A stretch of 64,000 nucleotides of DNA from G963674665 sp963674665 (GTDB lineage: Bacteria > Desulfobacterota > Desulfovibrionia > Desulfovibrionales > Desulfovibrionaceae). Below, in pieces: positions 1 to 12,200 of the stretch (its first letter is position 1; each line of letters begins with the position of its first letter). The notes under the pieces are model-generated. The model searched no databases, had not been told where the DNA came from, and saw only the letters and a list, made by a program, of their open reading frames with translations. The translations under genes were made by a program, and so were the position numbers. The stretch lies in contig CAXXPL010000004.1 in NCBI GenBank assembly GCA_963674665.2, positions 496,001-560,000 on the forward strand, written 5' to 3'.

Positions 1-788
1 CTCTGCCCGAGGTCCTGGAACGCCTCATCTACCTCATCGAGCACGAGTACAAGGTCAAGAAGCAGATCCAGTCCGCCATGGTCTACCCCATAATAGTGGT
101 GGTTCTGCTCGTTGGCGCGTTTCTCTTTCTGCTCAACTTCGTCATCCCGAAGTTTGTTGGTATTTTTGCCCGCGCAAAGATAGATCTTCCCCTGCCCACC
201 AAGGTGTGCATGTTCATGTACGAGGCCCTGCAGTCCTACTGGCACGTCGGTCTGGTCACCATTATAGGGACGATCACGGCCATCGTTCTCTACGTGCGCA
301 CCGAAAAGGGGCGTTTCGTCAAGGACTCCATGATGCTGAAGATGCCCCTCATTGGGATTGTTCTCCGCAAGGGCGCCATGGCCCGTTTCGCCAGCATCTT
401 TTCCCTGCTGCAGTCAAGCGGTGTTTCCATTCTGGATACCGTTGGCATTCTTTCGTCCACAATAGGCAACGAGGCGATTTCCCAGGAGTTCGAACACCTC
501 AAGGAAAAACTGCAGGAGGGGCGCGGCATCTCGGGTCCCCTGCGCAACTCGCGCAATTTCACTCCCATGGTTATCAACATGATCGCCATCGGCGAGGAGT
601 CCGGTAACCTGGACGACATGCTCAAACAGGTTGCCACTCACTATGACTATGAAGTCGAATATTCGGTGAACAGAATGTCGGAGCTCATCGGCCCCATTCT
701 CATGTGCTGTCTGGCCGTTGTCGTTGGCTTCTTCGCCGCGGCGGTTCTGTTCCCCATGTTCGACCTGACCAAGACCGTGCATCGTTAA
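1..788 (+). CDS. Type II secretion / type IV pilus inner-membrane F protein (GspF/PilC family), 5' truncated
   Basis: The reading frame is open from base 3 of the window, so the start lies upstream and only the C-terminal part is present. The visible 260 or so residues carry the second GspF domain: a membrane helix right after the QIQSAMVYPI segment, a second at about bases 250-290, and a last one near the C-terminus ending in LFPMFDLTKTVHR. The family forms the polytopic inner-membrane platform that works with the assembly ATPase to build type IV pili or type II pseudopili. The following sigma-54 activator starts 13 bases downstream, so the two are probably co-transcribed. The sequence alone does not separate the pilus role from the secretion role. 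Confidence 0.9.
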   Translation, partial: LPEVLERLIYLIEHEYKVKKQIQSAMVYPIIVVVLLVGAFLFLLNFVIPKFVGIFARAKIDLPLPTKVCMFMYEALQSYWHVGLVTIIGTITAIVLYVRTEKGRFVKDSMMLKMPLIGIVLRKGAMARFASIFSLLQSSGVSILDTVGILSSTIGNEAISQEFEHLKEKLQEGRGISGPLRNSRNFTPMVINMIAIGEESGNLDDMLKQVATHYDYEVEYSVNRMSELIGPILMCCLAVVVGFFAAAVLFPMFDLTKTVHR

Positions 789-801
789 AACGATCAGATT
801 C

Positions 802-2172
<1,371 letters not shown>

Positions 2173-2213
2173 TCTTTTGATCGCTTCGGCGGCGCACGTA
2201 GGGCGCCCCATCA

Positions 2214-3895
2214 TTATGCCAAGGGCAAGGTGAAGTAGAACGTGCAGCCTTGTCCGGGTTCGGATTCGAGGCCGATGCTCCCGCCGTGCTGCTTCACTAT
2301 CTCCTTGCTGATGGCCAACCCCAGGCCGGTGCCCCGGGGTCTGTTCGTGAGCACGTCCCCAAGCTGGCGGAGTCTGTCGAAAAAGTTGCTCCGTTCGCCC
2401 GGTGGAATGCCCCTGCCGGTGTCCTGAACGGAGAAGCGGATATATCCGTTTTCCTGGCGCGCCTTGCAGGTTATGGAGCCGCTGTCCGTGAACTTCACCG
2501 CGTTGGAGGCCAGGTTGTTCAGGACCTGGAGAATCCGGTCCGTGTCCGCCATGACCTTGGGGATTTCGGTTTCCACCTCCAGGTTGAATTGCAGCCCCTT
2601 TTCCTTGACCAGGATTTCCATTCCTGCCATGGCTCTGATGAGCAATTTCCTTGGGTCGTTGAAGGTGAGGCTCAGGCGGGTCTTTCCGGATTCCAGTTTG
2701 GAGAGGTCCAGGACGTCGTTGATCGGCTTGGTAAGGCGCTCCCCTTCGATGGTGATGGTGTCCAGGTTTTTGAGCACCTGCTCCTTGGCCCGCACTGTTT
2801 TCGTGTCCTCCGGGAGCTGTGGGAACAGTATTGTGGTGAGCTTGCGATGGATCACCTTGGCGAACCCGAACACCGCGGTGAGCGGGGTGCGCAGCTCATG
2901 GGAAATGGTGGACAGAAAGTCGGATTTCATGTGGCTCGCGGCTTCCGCCTTTTCCTTTGCCTCGAGCGGGACCTCTCTGGCCAGGGTGCGTTTGTTCACG
3001 TCCACCACCAGGCCTTCGATATAGATGACGTTGCTGTTTTCATCCTTCACGAGCCTGGCGCTCACCTCTCCCCAGAAGCGCTCCGCATTGCTCCGCAGGA
3101 ACTCGACCTCGTGGTCGGTGACCTGCCCGTCGATGAAAAGCCGCCTCAGGAATTCTTCCCGCTGCTTCAATGAGTGGTAGATCTGCGTGGGAATATTCCT
3201 GACCCCGGAAATCATTTCCTCGGGCGAGGAGTAGCCGAATATCCTTGCCATGGCCGGGTTCACACGGATAAAGAGTCCATCCGGGGTGGATTGGAAAATG
3301 CCTTCCACCGCATTCTCGAAGATGTTTCTGAATTTGTATTCGGCGTCGCGCATCTCTTTGACAGCCTTACCGATTCCATCGGCCATATCGTTGAACGCCT
3401 GGGCGAGCTGGCCCATCTCGTCCGCGGAGCGCACTTCGAGCCGGTGTTCGAGCTCTCCCTTCTGGAAGATTCGGATGCCCCGGATCTTGGAGGATGACTT
3501 TTCCTACCTTTGAGGGTAGAAATTTGCGGTAAATTGTCGGATCGGGATCCAGGAATGCGGCGAAACGGATATCCTCGTCCCTGTCATAGAGGAACCGGGC
3601 CACGGCGTTGGCAGTGTCGGTGGTCAGACGTTCTATGGCTTCCCTGGACTTGAGATCCAGGGCCAGAATGGAGTTGTTCGAGGACAGGCGTCCAACCTGA
3701 GAGACAACCTGCCTTGTATCGTTGATCACTCTGGAGGTACGGTTTTCCACCGTGCTCCCCAGGTCCTGAATCAGGCTGTATGCGAACCAGGTCAACATTA
3801 CCAGGGGAAAAACCTTGATCAAGACGAAAATGATGATCAGCTTGGCACGGATGCCTGGCCGCCATCTGGTCGTGGGCGCTCCTGTTTCGAGACAT
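2214..3895 (-). pseudogene. Sensor histidine kinase remnant (periplasmic domain lost, frame broken)
   Basis: Two minus-strand frames make one broken gene. The upstream frame (about 3860-3500) encodes an N-terminal membrane helix (RAKLIIIFVLIKVFPLV) and the start of a periplasmic sensor domain, ending near FLDPDPTIYRKFLPSKVGKV. The downstream frame (from about 3500 to 2214) starts abruptly at the first HAMP helix. It continues with PAS, HisKA (H-box STISHELRTPL) and HATPase (NNLASNAVKFT, DTGRGI, GTGLGLAI). Most of the periplasmic domain and the second membrane helix are missing at the junction, where a TAG also closes the kinase frame. The ATG at 3895 is in a different frame from the first helix, which suggests another frameshift at the N-terminus. 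The kinase core itself looks intact. Confidence 0.75.
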
Positions 3896-4054
3896 TGAGG
3901 CCTTGGATAAGAAAAAACACCGTATCGTACAATTACTTCCGGGAGAACTAATTCGTCAACTTATTGTATTGTAATCCTTTTTCCACTCATTGTTTGAAAT
4001 TTTGCAAAATAGTACAGTTGATTCGCTTCCCGTATGCATGGCAGGAGAACCCGA

Positions 4055-4141
4055 ATGGCAAGCAAGAGCGGAGTTTTCGGGATCATTCTCGACTGCGTGA
4101 AAGAAAGCACAAATATTTCAAGACTTGGATATTTCCAGTAA
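4055..4141 (+). CDS. Possible 28-residue peptide ORF upstream of the biotin ligase
   Basis: An ATG at 4055 is preceded by AGGAG at 4043-4047 with good spacing and opens a 28-codon frame (MASKSGVFGIILDCVKESTN...). It ends 19 bases before the chosen biotin ligase start. It could be a leader peptide, a truncated gene or chance. No family is recognised; the only support is the well-placed ribosome binding site. Confidence 0.25.
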   Translation: MASKSGVFGIILDCVKESTNISRLGYFQ

Positions 4142-4160
4142 GATATGTATATGGAGTAGG

Positions 4161-5105
4161 ATGTTGTTCGGTTTGTTGGCGACCACCGCCTTGTCCCCCG
4201 GCGTGGAGTCCGGTTCCGCGGACCCCGCTTCCCTGGCGACCTTGCATCCCCTGCTGGCCAGAGACGTAGAGGCATTTTCACCCTGGATTACCGTGGATGT
4301 CCCCGGTTTTTCAGGGCCTTGCTGGCAGCCTGAGAAAGGAGGACGCGAGGTTGATGTCATTGTCTGCGGGAGCTGTCCATCGAGTCTGGATATCGGTTGG
4401 GAACTCCTCCGACAGGGCATGCTGCCGGAATGGGGAAGCGTCCTGGCCCTTGCGCAGAATTCCGGCAGGGGGCAGTTGCGGCGGCCCTGGCTCTCTCCGC
4501 CAGGCAACGTGTATGCGGCCTTGCGGCTTCCCCTGGTCTCGCGGCGTCCGGACCTGCGCCCCTTGATCGTGGCCTGGAGCCTGGGCAAGGCCTTGGAGCC
4601 GTTTCTTCGTCGCGAGGCCAGGGGAGGGTGCACCGTCAAGTGGCCCAACGACCTTCTTTTCATGGGGCGTAAGGTGGGAGGGATTCTGATCGAGGAGCGC
4701 GAAGGGGCCGTGATCGCGGGCATCGGCCTGAACCTCGTCCCACTGCCGGGCGAGGTGGCCGCCAGCCGCGATCCCTGGGCACCGGAGGCCGGAACCCTTG
4801 ATCGGGAACTCGATCCTCCTGTGGGTCCTGTGAGCTTGTGGTACCGTCTGTTGGATGGTTTCAGAAATAATTACGAGTGGATAGCGGAACATGCCGACGA
4901 TGCCGTGGTTGTCGGCGAACTGGAGTCCATGTTGGCCTGGATGGGGCGCCTTGTGGAGATCAGAGGCCCGGGAGGAGATGAAATCGCTTTTGACAATCCG
5001 CAAGGCGTGGTTGTAGGGGTTTCTTCTGATGGAGCACTACGGGTGACCCATGAAAATGGCGAGATGACACTGCGTTCGGCCAGCGTGTTCCTGGTCCGGG
5101 AGTGA
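4161..5105 (+). CDS. birA: Biotin--[carboxyl-carrier protein] ligase
   Basis: The product (about 314 residues) belongs to the biotin protein ligase family. It activates biotin with ATP and attaches it to the lysine of biotin carriers. The signature QNSGRGQLRRPWLSPPGNVY, the lysine segment KWPNDLL and the GRKVGGILIE strand of the catalytic core are present, with a small SH3-like C-terminal domain. No N-terminal helix-turn-helix is seen, so it is probably a monofunctional enzyme and not a BirA-type repressor. ATG 4161 is chosen because GGAG lies just upstream; the frame remains open to a TTG at 4125. The adjacent pyruvate carboxylase is the obvious substrate. Confidence 0.9.
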   Translation: MLFGLLATTALSPGVESGSADPASLATLHPLLARDVEAFSPWITVDVPGFSGPCWQPEKGGREVDVIVCGSCPSSLDIGWELLRQGMLPEWGSVLALAQNSGRGQLRRPWLSPPGNVYAALRLPLVSRRPDLRPLIVAWSLGKALEPFLRREARGGCTVKWPNDLLFMGRKVGGILIEEREGAVIAGIGLNLVPLPGEVAASRDPWAPEAGTLDRELDPPVGPVSLWYRLLDGFRNNYEWIAEHADDAVVVGELESMLAWMGRLVEIRGPGGDEIAFDNPQGVVVGVSSDGALRVTHENGEMTLRSASVFLVRE

Positions 5106-5200
5106 CCATAGTCCTGCCGCATTATTTTTTGACCTCTCTCTGTTATGTAGCGAGGTTATAACACGACAACTCTTCACAAAGAGATGTATTGGGAATGACA

Positions 5201-8200
5201 ATGAGTAAAAAGACATTTGAGCAAGTCATCCAGGAGATCAAGGGCAAGCCGATGCTCGTGGCAAACCGTGGTATCCCGGCTCGCCGCATTCTGCGTACAT
5301 TTGCCGAACGTTTTCAGTGTATCCCGGTGATGACTGCCACTGACGTGGACAAAGCCTCTCCTCCCACCTCCGGTGCGCGCGAGCTTTTGTTGCTGGGACC
5401 GGACCCCAGGTCGTATCTGAACGTGGACACCATAATAAAGAAAGCCAAGGACCGGGGCGTGGTCGGTATCCACCCCGGCTGGGGATTTGCCTCGGAGAAC
5501 GATGAATTTCCCGCGAAATGCGAGTCCGCTGGCATCAGGTTCATCGGCTCCAATTCAGAATCCATGCGCCTGTTGGGCAACAAGGTGGAGCTCAGGCGTC
5601 TGGCCATGAACCTGGGAGTGCCCGTTGTTCCCGGCTCCGAAGGCTCCGTCGATATTCCCGGAGCGAGAAAGGTGGCCGAGGAGATCGGCTTCCCCATCAT
5701 GCTGAAGGCCGAGGGCGGCGGCGGAGGGCGTGGTATATACGAGATCTACAACGCCGATCAGCTGGAAAAGGCCTTTGAAAAGGCCACGGCCATGGCCAAG
5801 GCCTCTTTCGGCAATCCCCGCCTGTTCGTGGAAAAGCTGCTCGTGGATGTTCGCCACATCGAGATCCAGGTGGTGGCGGACAAGTACGGCAATGTCTTTG
5901 CCTTTGACGAACGCGACTGTTCGGTGCAGCGCAATCATCAGAAGCTCATCGAGATCACGCCCTCCCCGTGGAAGGGCATGACCGAGGAATTGAGGGAGCG
6001 GCTCAAGGAGTACTCCAGGCAGCTGGTGAGGGCTGTGAATTACTATTCCCTCGCCACGGTGGAGTTCCTCGTGGACAAGGACTGCGTGCCCTATCTCATC
6101 GAAATCAACACCCGGCTCCAGGTGGAGCATGGAGTCACCGAGTGCCGCTATGGCGTGGACCTGGTTGAGGAGCAGATAAACGTCGCCTTTGACGGTGAAT
6201 TGCGCCTCAGCGATAAGAGCATGAAGCCCCTGCATCACGCCATGCAGGTACGCATCAATTTCGAGGATCCGCAGAACGAGTTTTCGCCCAACTCCGGACT
6301 CATCACCCGGTACATCTCCACCGGCGGACCGGGCGTGCGCCTGGATTCCTGCATCTGCGCCGGGTACGAGTTCCCCTCCCAGTACGACTCCGCGGGCTCC
6401 CTGCTCATCAGCTACGGCTACGACTGGAACAAGACCATGAGCATCATGGATCGCGCCCTGCGGGAGTACGTCATAGGCGGCGTCAAGACTACCTTGCCGT
6501 TCCACCGTCAGGTTGTGGGGCACCCCCAATTCAGGGCAGGTGACTGCACCACGAAATTCATCCGCGAAACCCCGGCGCTCATGTTCTATCAGGACCTGGA
6601 GTGCGAGAGCCCCAGGCTCGCGCGGCTCGTGGCGGAGATCTCCGCCCTCGGGTACAACCCCTACGTGCAACTCGGTGAATACCGCACTCCCGAGACTCCA
6701 AGGCTGGGGCGTTTCGAGCCCGTGCTTCCCGAAATTCTGGACAGCAAACCCGGCTCCTACCCGCGTTGGGACAGGGACGCGGTGCTGGATATGGTCCGTG
6801 ACTCTGATTACGTGCACTTCACGGACACCACTGCCCGAGACATCACCCAGTCCAATACGAGCAACAGGTTCCGCCTGGCCGAGGACATTCTCATGGGGCC
6901 GTACCTGGACAACTGCGGTTTCTTCTCTCTGGAAAACGGCGGCGGCGCCCATTTTCACGTGGCCATGCTCGCCAACATGACCTACCCCTTCACCGAGGCC
7001 GCGGAGTGGAACAAGTTCGCGCCCAAGACCATGAAGCAGATTTTGATCCGCTCCACCAATGTCCTGGGCTACAAGCCGCAGCCCCCGAACCTCATGCGTC
7101 TCACCGGCGAGATGATCAACGAGCACTACGAGATCATTCGTTGTTTCGACTTTCTCAATCATATCGAGAATATGCGCCCATTTGCCGAAGTGGCCCTGGC
7201 CTCCAAGCGGAACATCTTCGAACCGGCCATTTCCCTTTCCTGGGCCGCGGGATTCAACGTCGACCACTACCTGGGCGTGGCTGAGACCATTCTGGACATG
7301 ACCTCCAAGGTGGCCGGCGTGAGCGTGAAAAAGGCCAGCCGGATGATCATTCTGGGTCTCAAGGACATGGGCGGCGTATGCCCCCCGAGATTCATCTCCG
7401 CGCTGGTGAGCGCCCTGCGCAAGAAATACCCGGAGCTGGTGCTGCACTATCATCGCCACTACACCGACGGTCTGTTCGTTCCCTCCGTGGGCGCCGCGGC
7501 CAAGGCCGGAGCCCATATCGTGGACACCGCCATAGGCTCCACGGTGCGCTGGTACGGCCAGGGCGATGTCATGGCCACGGCGGCATACATCGAGGGCGAG
7601 CTGGGGCTGAAGCACAACCTGAACTGGGAGATGATCCGCACCACCAACTTCGTGCTCAAGCAGATCATGCCCTATTACGACAAGTACGTATCGCCCTACT
7701 TCCAGGGCATAGACTACGACGTGGTGGAGCACGGCATGCCCGGCGGCGCGATATCCTCTTCCCAGGAGGGCGCCATGAAGCAGGGGTACATTCAGCTCTT
7801 GCCCTACATGCTCAAGTTCCTCTCCGGGACCCGCAAGATCGTGCGCTATCACGACGTGACCCCTGGATCGCAGATCACCTGGAACACCGCGTTCCTGGCC
7901 GTTACCTCCGCATACAAGCGGGGCGGCGAGAACGAGGTCAAGTATCTGCTCGAGGTGCTGGATAACGTGACCAGGCATCCGGACGAGGCGCTGCCCGACC
8001 AGATCAAGGACGCCAGGCTCATACTGTACCGGGACAGCAACGACGCGTTCCGGGATCTTCTGCTCGGCAAATTCGGCAAGCTCCCCCTGGGTTTTCCCCC
8101 GGACTGGGTCTACGAGAGCTCCTTTGGCAGCGAGTGGCAGAAAGCCATCGAGAGCCGCATCGAGGACTCCCCGCTGAACGTCCTTCAGGACCTGGATCTG

Positions 8201-8884
8201 GATGGCGAGTTCGAGGCCTTGACCAGGCACCTCAAGCGCGAGCCCACGGACGAGGAATTCGTGATGTACTGCAACCATCCGGCCGACGCCCTCAAGACCA
8301 TCGACTTCGTGAGCAAGTACGGCGATCCGAACCGCATTCCCCTGGACATCTGGTTCGAAGGCGCACAGCCCGGCGAAAAGATCACCTTTGTGGACAGCAA
8401 CGGCAAACCCCACGAAATGGAAATCCTGCGTATCTCCAGGCCTGACAAGCGCGGTTACTGCCAGATCCGTTACTCCCTGGATTCCGAGATCATGCGACAC
8501 GAGGTTAAGGTCTCCGAGCCCGAGAGCGGCGAGGTTCACGGTGTCGAACTCGCCGATACCTCCAACCCGAATCACGTGGCCTCTCCCAGCAGCGGCGACC
8601 TGTGGGTGATGTATGTTCACCCGGGGGATATCGTGAAAAAGGGCGAGGAACTCTTCAACATCTCCATCATGAAGCAGGAGAAGGCCGTGGTTTCCCCCAT
8701 GGAGGGGCTGGTGAAGCGCGTGCTCAGGACGGCCAACTTTGCAGAGGACCGCAAGATGGTGCCGGTGAAGGAGGGCGAACTGCTGGTGGAGTTGGGCCCC
8801 ATTCCCAGTTCCTGCAAGGATTGCGGCCGCGCTCTGCCGTTTGACGACCTGACCTATTGCCCCTATTGCGGCAAGGAAATGTAG
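5201..8884 (+). CDS. pyc: Pyruvate carboxylase with C-terminal zinc-ribbon tail
   Basis: This single-chain enzyme of about 1227 residues carboxylates pyruvate to oxaloacetate using ATP, bicarbonate and biotin. Domains in order are biotin carboxylase (about 14-470, with glycine loop GGGGGRG near 172 and EINTRLQVEHG near 300), carboxyltransferase (about 530-1000, metal-binding HYHRHYTDG near 750) and a biotinyl domain near the C-terminus. The biotinylated lysine is K1158 in IMKQEK instead of the common AMKM. After the biotinyl domain comes a four-cysteine zinc-ribbon tail (CKDCG...CPYCG), which is unusual. The carboxyltransferase is divergent from textbook Pyc. ATG 5201 has GGGA six bases upstream; ATG 5195 is also possible. 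Its ligase is encoded just upstream. Confidence 0.92.
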   Translation: MSKKTFEQVIQEIKGKPMLVANRGIPARRILRTFAERFQCIPVMTATDVDKASPPTSGARELLLLGPDPRSYLNVDTIIKKAKDRGVVGIHPGWGFASENDEFPAKCESAGIRFIGSNSESMRLLGNKVELRRLAMNLGVPVVPGSEGSVDIPGARKVAEEIGFPIMLKAEGGGGGRGIYEIYNADQLEKAFEKATAMAKASFGNPRLFVEKLLVDVRHIEIQVVADKYGNVFAFDERDCSVQRNHQKLIEITPSPWKGMTEELRERLKEYSRQLVRAVNYYSLATVEFLVDKDCVPYLIEINTRLQVEHGVTECRYGVDLVEEQINVAFDGELRLSDKSMKPLHHAMQVRINFEDPQNEFSPNSGLITRYISTGGPGVRLDSCICAGYEFPSQYDSAGSLLISYGYDWNKTMSIMDRALREYVIGGVKTTLPFHRQVVGHPQFRAGDCTTKFIRETPALMFYQDLECESPRLARLVAEISALGYNPYVQLGEYRTPETPRLGRFEPVLPEILDSKPGSYPRWDRDAVLDMVRDSDYVHFTDTTARDITQSNTSNRFRLAEDILMGPYLDNCGFFSLENGGGAHFHVAMLANMTYPFTEAAEWNKFAPKTMKQILIRSTNVLGYKPQPPNLMRLTGEMINEHYEIIRCFDFLNHIENMRPFAEVALASKRNIFEPAISLSWAAGFNVDHYLGVAETILDMTSKVAGVSVKKASRMIILGLKDMGGVCPPRFISALVSALRKKYPELVLHYHRHYTDGLFVPSVGAAAKAGAHIVDTAIGSTVRWYGQGDVMATAAYIEGELGLKHNLNWEMIRTTNFVLKQIMPYYDKYVSPYFQGIDYDVVEHGMPGGAISSSQEGAMKQGYIQLLPYMLKFLSGTRKIVRYHDVTPGSQITWNTAFLAVTSAYKRGGENEVKYLLEVLDNVTRHPDEALPDQIKDARLILYRDSNDAFRDLLLGKFGKLPLGFPPDWVYESSFGSEWQKAIESRIEDSPLNVLQDLDLDGEFEALTRHLKREPTDEEFVMYCNHPADALKTIDFVSKYGDPNRIPLDIWFEGAQPGEKITFVDSNGKPHEMEILRISRPDKRGYCQIRYSLDSEIMRHEVKVSEPESGEVHGVELADTSNPNHVASPSSGDLWVMYVHPGDIVKKGEELFNISIMKQEKAVVSPMEGLVKRVLRTANFAEDRKMVPVKEGELLVELGPIPSSCKDCGRALPFDDLTYCPYCGKEM

Positions 8885-8922
8885 ACGCCGAGACTGCCTG
8901 TTTTCGTTTCATGTTCGAATGA

Positions 8923-8960
8923 AAAGCCCCCAGTCTCTGTGCAGCAAGGCCGGGGGCTTT
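8923..8960 (+). terminator. Rho-independent terminator after pyc
   Basis: A perfect 9-bp stem, AAAGCCCCC at 8923-8931 and GGGGGCTTT at 8952-8960, encloses a 20-base loop 39 bases after the pyc stop codon. Confidence 0.75.
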
Positions 8961-9075
8961 ATTCATGGGGCTTTGAGTGTATTCGACCACATCGACTCCG
9001 AAAATGAGTTTGTTGTTTTTTCAACACCCCGTGGCAGGGAAAACATGTGAAGTACCAACCCTATCGGGGTTTTGA

Positions 9076-9105
9076 TTGACGAAGCTCCAGTAGCCAAGGT
9101 ATACG
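9076..9105 (+). promoter_or_regulatory. Candidate sigma-70 promoter for the PEP synthase gene
   Basis: TTGACG (9076-9081) and TATACG (9100-9105) are separated by 18 bases and lie about 145 bases before the PEP synthase start. The rest of the 365-base gap between pyc and this gene holds the pyc terminator and no other recognisable feature. Confidence 0.4.
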
Positions 9106-9249
9106 GATAGAACAAGAATTAGCTCTTACCTGGAACATGCATGAATTTCTCTGAATTATTGCTTTTCCGGGTTGATGACCTATTTCCCAGATTCTGATTC
9201 TTCATCTCAATACGACAGGAGCATCCCAACGCGTCAAGGAGGAGGAACC

Positions 9250-12200
9250 ATGGCAAAAGCGCGCAATCCAAAGACTCAAGAGCAGAAACATAAACCTGAG
9301 AAGTCTTTGGAGAATGAAAAGCACTCAGCGCGTGGAACAGAGGATGAAACTGCAAAACAACAGGAGGACTCCTCCGTGGAGGCGGAGCAGACAACAAAAT
9401 CCAGCATCGAGGACGTGAAGCAGCTCGTGCTCACCGGTGCCGACATCATGGAAATCGGCGAAGAGGCAGAGCTTTTGGTGGGGGGGAAGAACTACAACAC
9501 AGCCATCATCAGCCAGGTTGAGGGAATAAGGGCGCCGCAGTTCAGGGCCATTTCCTCTAGAGCTTTTCATATCCTGCTGGATGAGGCCAAGGTAAACGCC
9601 ACGCTGATCCGCTCCGTTGTGGAAAAGGAATACAACCGGATCAATTGGGGCGACGCTGAAATAAACAAGGACCCAGAGTTCCTGCAAAAATTCGTTCGTC
9701 GTCTAGGACGGGAAGTGAAGCAGGAGACGGGCATGCGCCAGGACCAGAACCAGGTCCGGCTTCGCACTTTCGTGAACAACGTGGTCGAAGGCTTTGCCAC
9801 CTCTCCCGAGGGAATCGACCAACTGCGCAAGCGCTCCATCCTCGTACAGGTGGCCATTCTTTCGGTGGGCCTGCCCAAAGAGGTGGAAAAAGAGGTGCGC
9901 GGCGCCTACCTGAGCATCTGCAAGGAGGCCGGGGTGGAGGATGTGCCCGTGGCGGTGCGCTCTTCGGCCGCCGGCGAGGACAGTCGCAAAAAGGCCTTTG
10001 CGGGCCTTCAGGACACCTATCTCAACGTAGTGGGCGAAAACCACTGTGTGGAAGCCTACCATTGGGATTGCGCGTCCGCATACAATCTCCGCTCCATGAC
10101 CTATCGCCGCGAGGCCATTCTGGACGCCATCGCCAAGGCCGAACGTAGCGGCGAGGACAGTATTGCCCAAAAGGCCAAGCAGGAATGGTCCATCGAGAAC
10201 ACCTCCCTGTCCGTGTGCATCATGCGCATGATCAACCCGGTGATCTCCGGCACCGCCTTCAGCGCTGACACCGCCACAGGCTGCCGGGGCACGGACCGCA
10301 AGGACCTCGTCTCCATCGACGCCAGCTACGGTCTGGGTGAGGCGGTGGTTGGCGGTATGGTCACGCCGGACAAGTTCTACGTGTTCAAGCGCGATGACGG
10401 CACAGAGGTCGTCATCCGCCAGATGGGCTTCAAGGACAAGAAGATCGTCTATCAGCCCGACGGCGGCACCGAACGGGTGGATGTTCCCGAGGTCCAGGCC
10501 TACCAGTGGTCGCTCTCCCTGGCCCAGGCCGAGGAGGTCGCCCATGGCGTGCGCGCCATCAGCAAGGCCTACGGCGGCATCATCATGGACACCGAGTTCT
10601 GCATCGATAGCGAGGACAGACTCTGGTTCGTGCAGGCCAGGCCGGAAACACGCTGGAACGAGGAGTTTGAGAAACACCCCCACACCATATATATGCGCCG
10701 CCTCGAGGTTGACCCCAAGGCCTTGCAAGGCACCGAAGTCATTGTTGAAGGCAATGGTGCCTCCCGAGGCGCCGGGCAGGGCGTGGTCAAGTTCCTGCGC
10801 TCGGCCCTGGAGCTGAACAAGGTCAACAAGGGTGACATCCTGGCCGCGGAACGCACCGATCCGGACATGGTTCCGGGCATGCGCATAGCTTCGGCCATTC
10901 TTGCCGACGTTGGCGGCGACACCAGTCACGCGGCCATCACATCCCGCGAACTGGGCATCCCGGCGGTCATCGGCATTCAGCGGCTGGAAGTGCTCCGAGC
11001 CCTGGAGGGGCAGGAGATCACGGTGGACGGCTCCCGTGGGCATGCCTACCGAGGCCTGCTTCCCCTGGTGGAGATGGGTGGTGAGATGGACGTCAGCACG
11101 CTGCCCGCCACGAGAACCAAGGTCGGTCTCATCCTGGCCGATGTTGGACAGGCCCTGTTCCTGTCCCGTCTGCGCAACGTGCCCGATTTCGAGGTGGGCC
11201 TGCTGCGCGCCGAGTTCATGCTCGGCAACATCGGGGTACACCCCCAGGCTTTGGAGTCCTACGACAACGGCACCCTTGAAAAGGTAGTGAAGAGGAAGAT
11301 CGACGAGCTGGACCAGAGACTCAGCAAACTGGTCACGGATCAGCTCGCCGCCGGCACCCTGACCCTGGAGCTGCGCCTGCGCAACTACGTAGGTGTTATC
11401 AGCGGTCTGGCACCGGAGCTGGAATCCCTCACCGAGCGCGAATCCTCCAGGAGCACCGAGGAGGTCCTGGCCATCCACCGCGAACTGCGGGAGCTGGACT
11501 CCAAGCTCGACCAGTACGTGAGCAGGGCCACCAGGCGTCTGGCCCTGATCAAGTCCTCGGTGAACCTCGAGGAGCACGTGGCCGCCATCATGGGCTACAA
11601 GGACGAACTGGATTCCATGATGGGCTCGGATCCCGATACCCTGCGCCGCAAGCGCGAGATCGAGGATCTGACCAAAGCCCAGGTGGACAGGGTCAAGGAC
11701 AACCCCGTGGTCAAGGAGACCCTGGCCAACATCCAGACCATGCGCGACGAGGTCGCCCAGGCTTCGGGCCTGCTTCGCGAGATGGAGAACGTGCGCAACG
11801 TGCCCGAACGTATCAGGGAGATTCTCAAGACCCGTGGCCATCGCACGGGGCGCGAGCACTACACCCAGACCCTGGCCCAAGGCCTGGCTTTGTTCGCCAT
11901 GGCCTTCTACGGCAAGGATATCATCTACCGTACAACTGATTTCAAATCCAACGAGTACCGCAACCTGGTCGGTGGCGGGCTCTTCGAATGGCACGAAGAC
12001 AACCCCATGCTCGGCTACCGCGGTGTGAGCCGCAACCTGCACGACTGGGAGATCGAGTCCTTCAAAATGGCCAGGGGCATTTACGGCGGCTCCAACCTCA
12101 AGCTCATGCTGCCCTTTGTCCGCACCCTGGAGGAGGCGCGCAGCATGAAGCGCTACCTCGAGCAGGTGCACAAGCTCAAGAGCGGAGTGGACGGCCTCAA

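Noticed and set aside
5555..8620. Long open frame on the minus strand across pyc (over 1000 codons)
   Set aside because: It mirrors the strong third-position GC bias of pyc, has no family resemblance and no separate ribosome site; the forward gene is clear.
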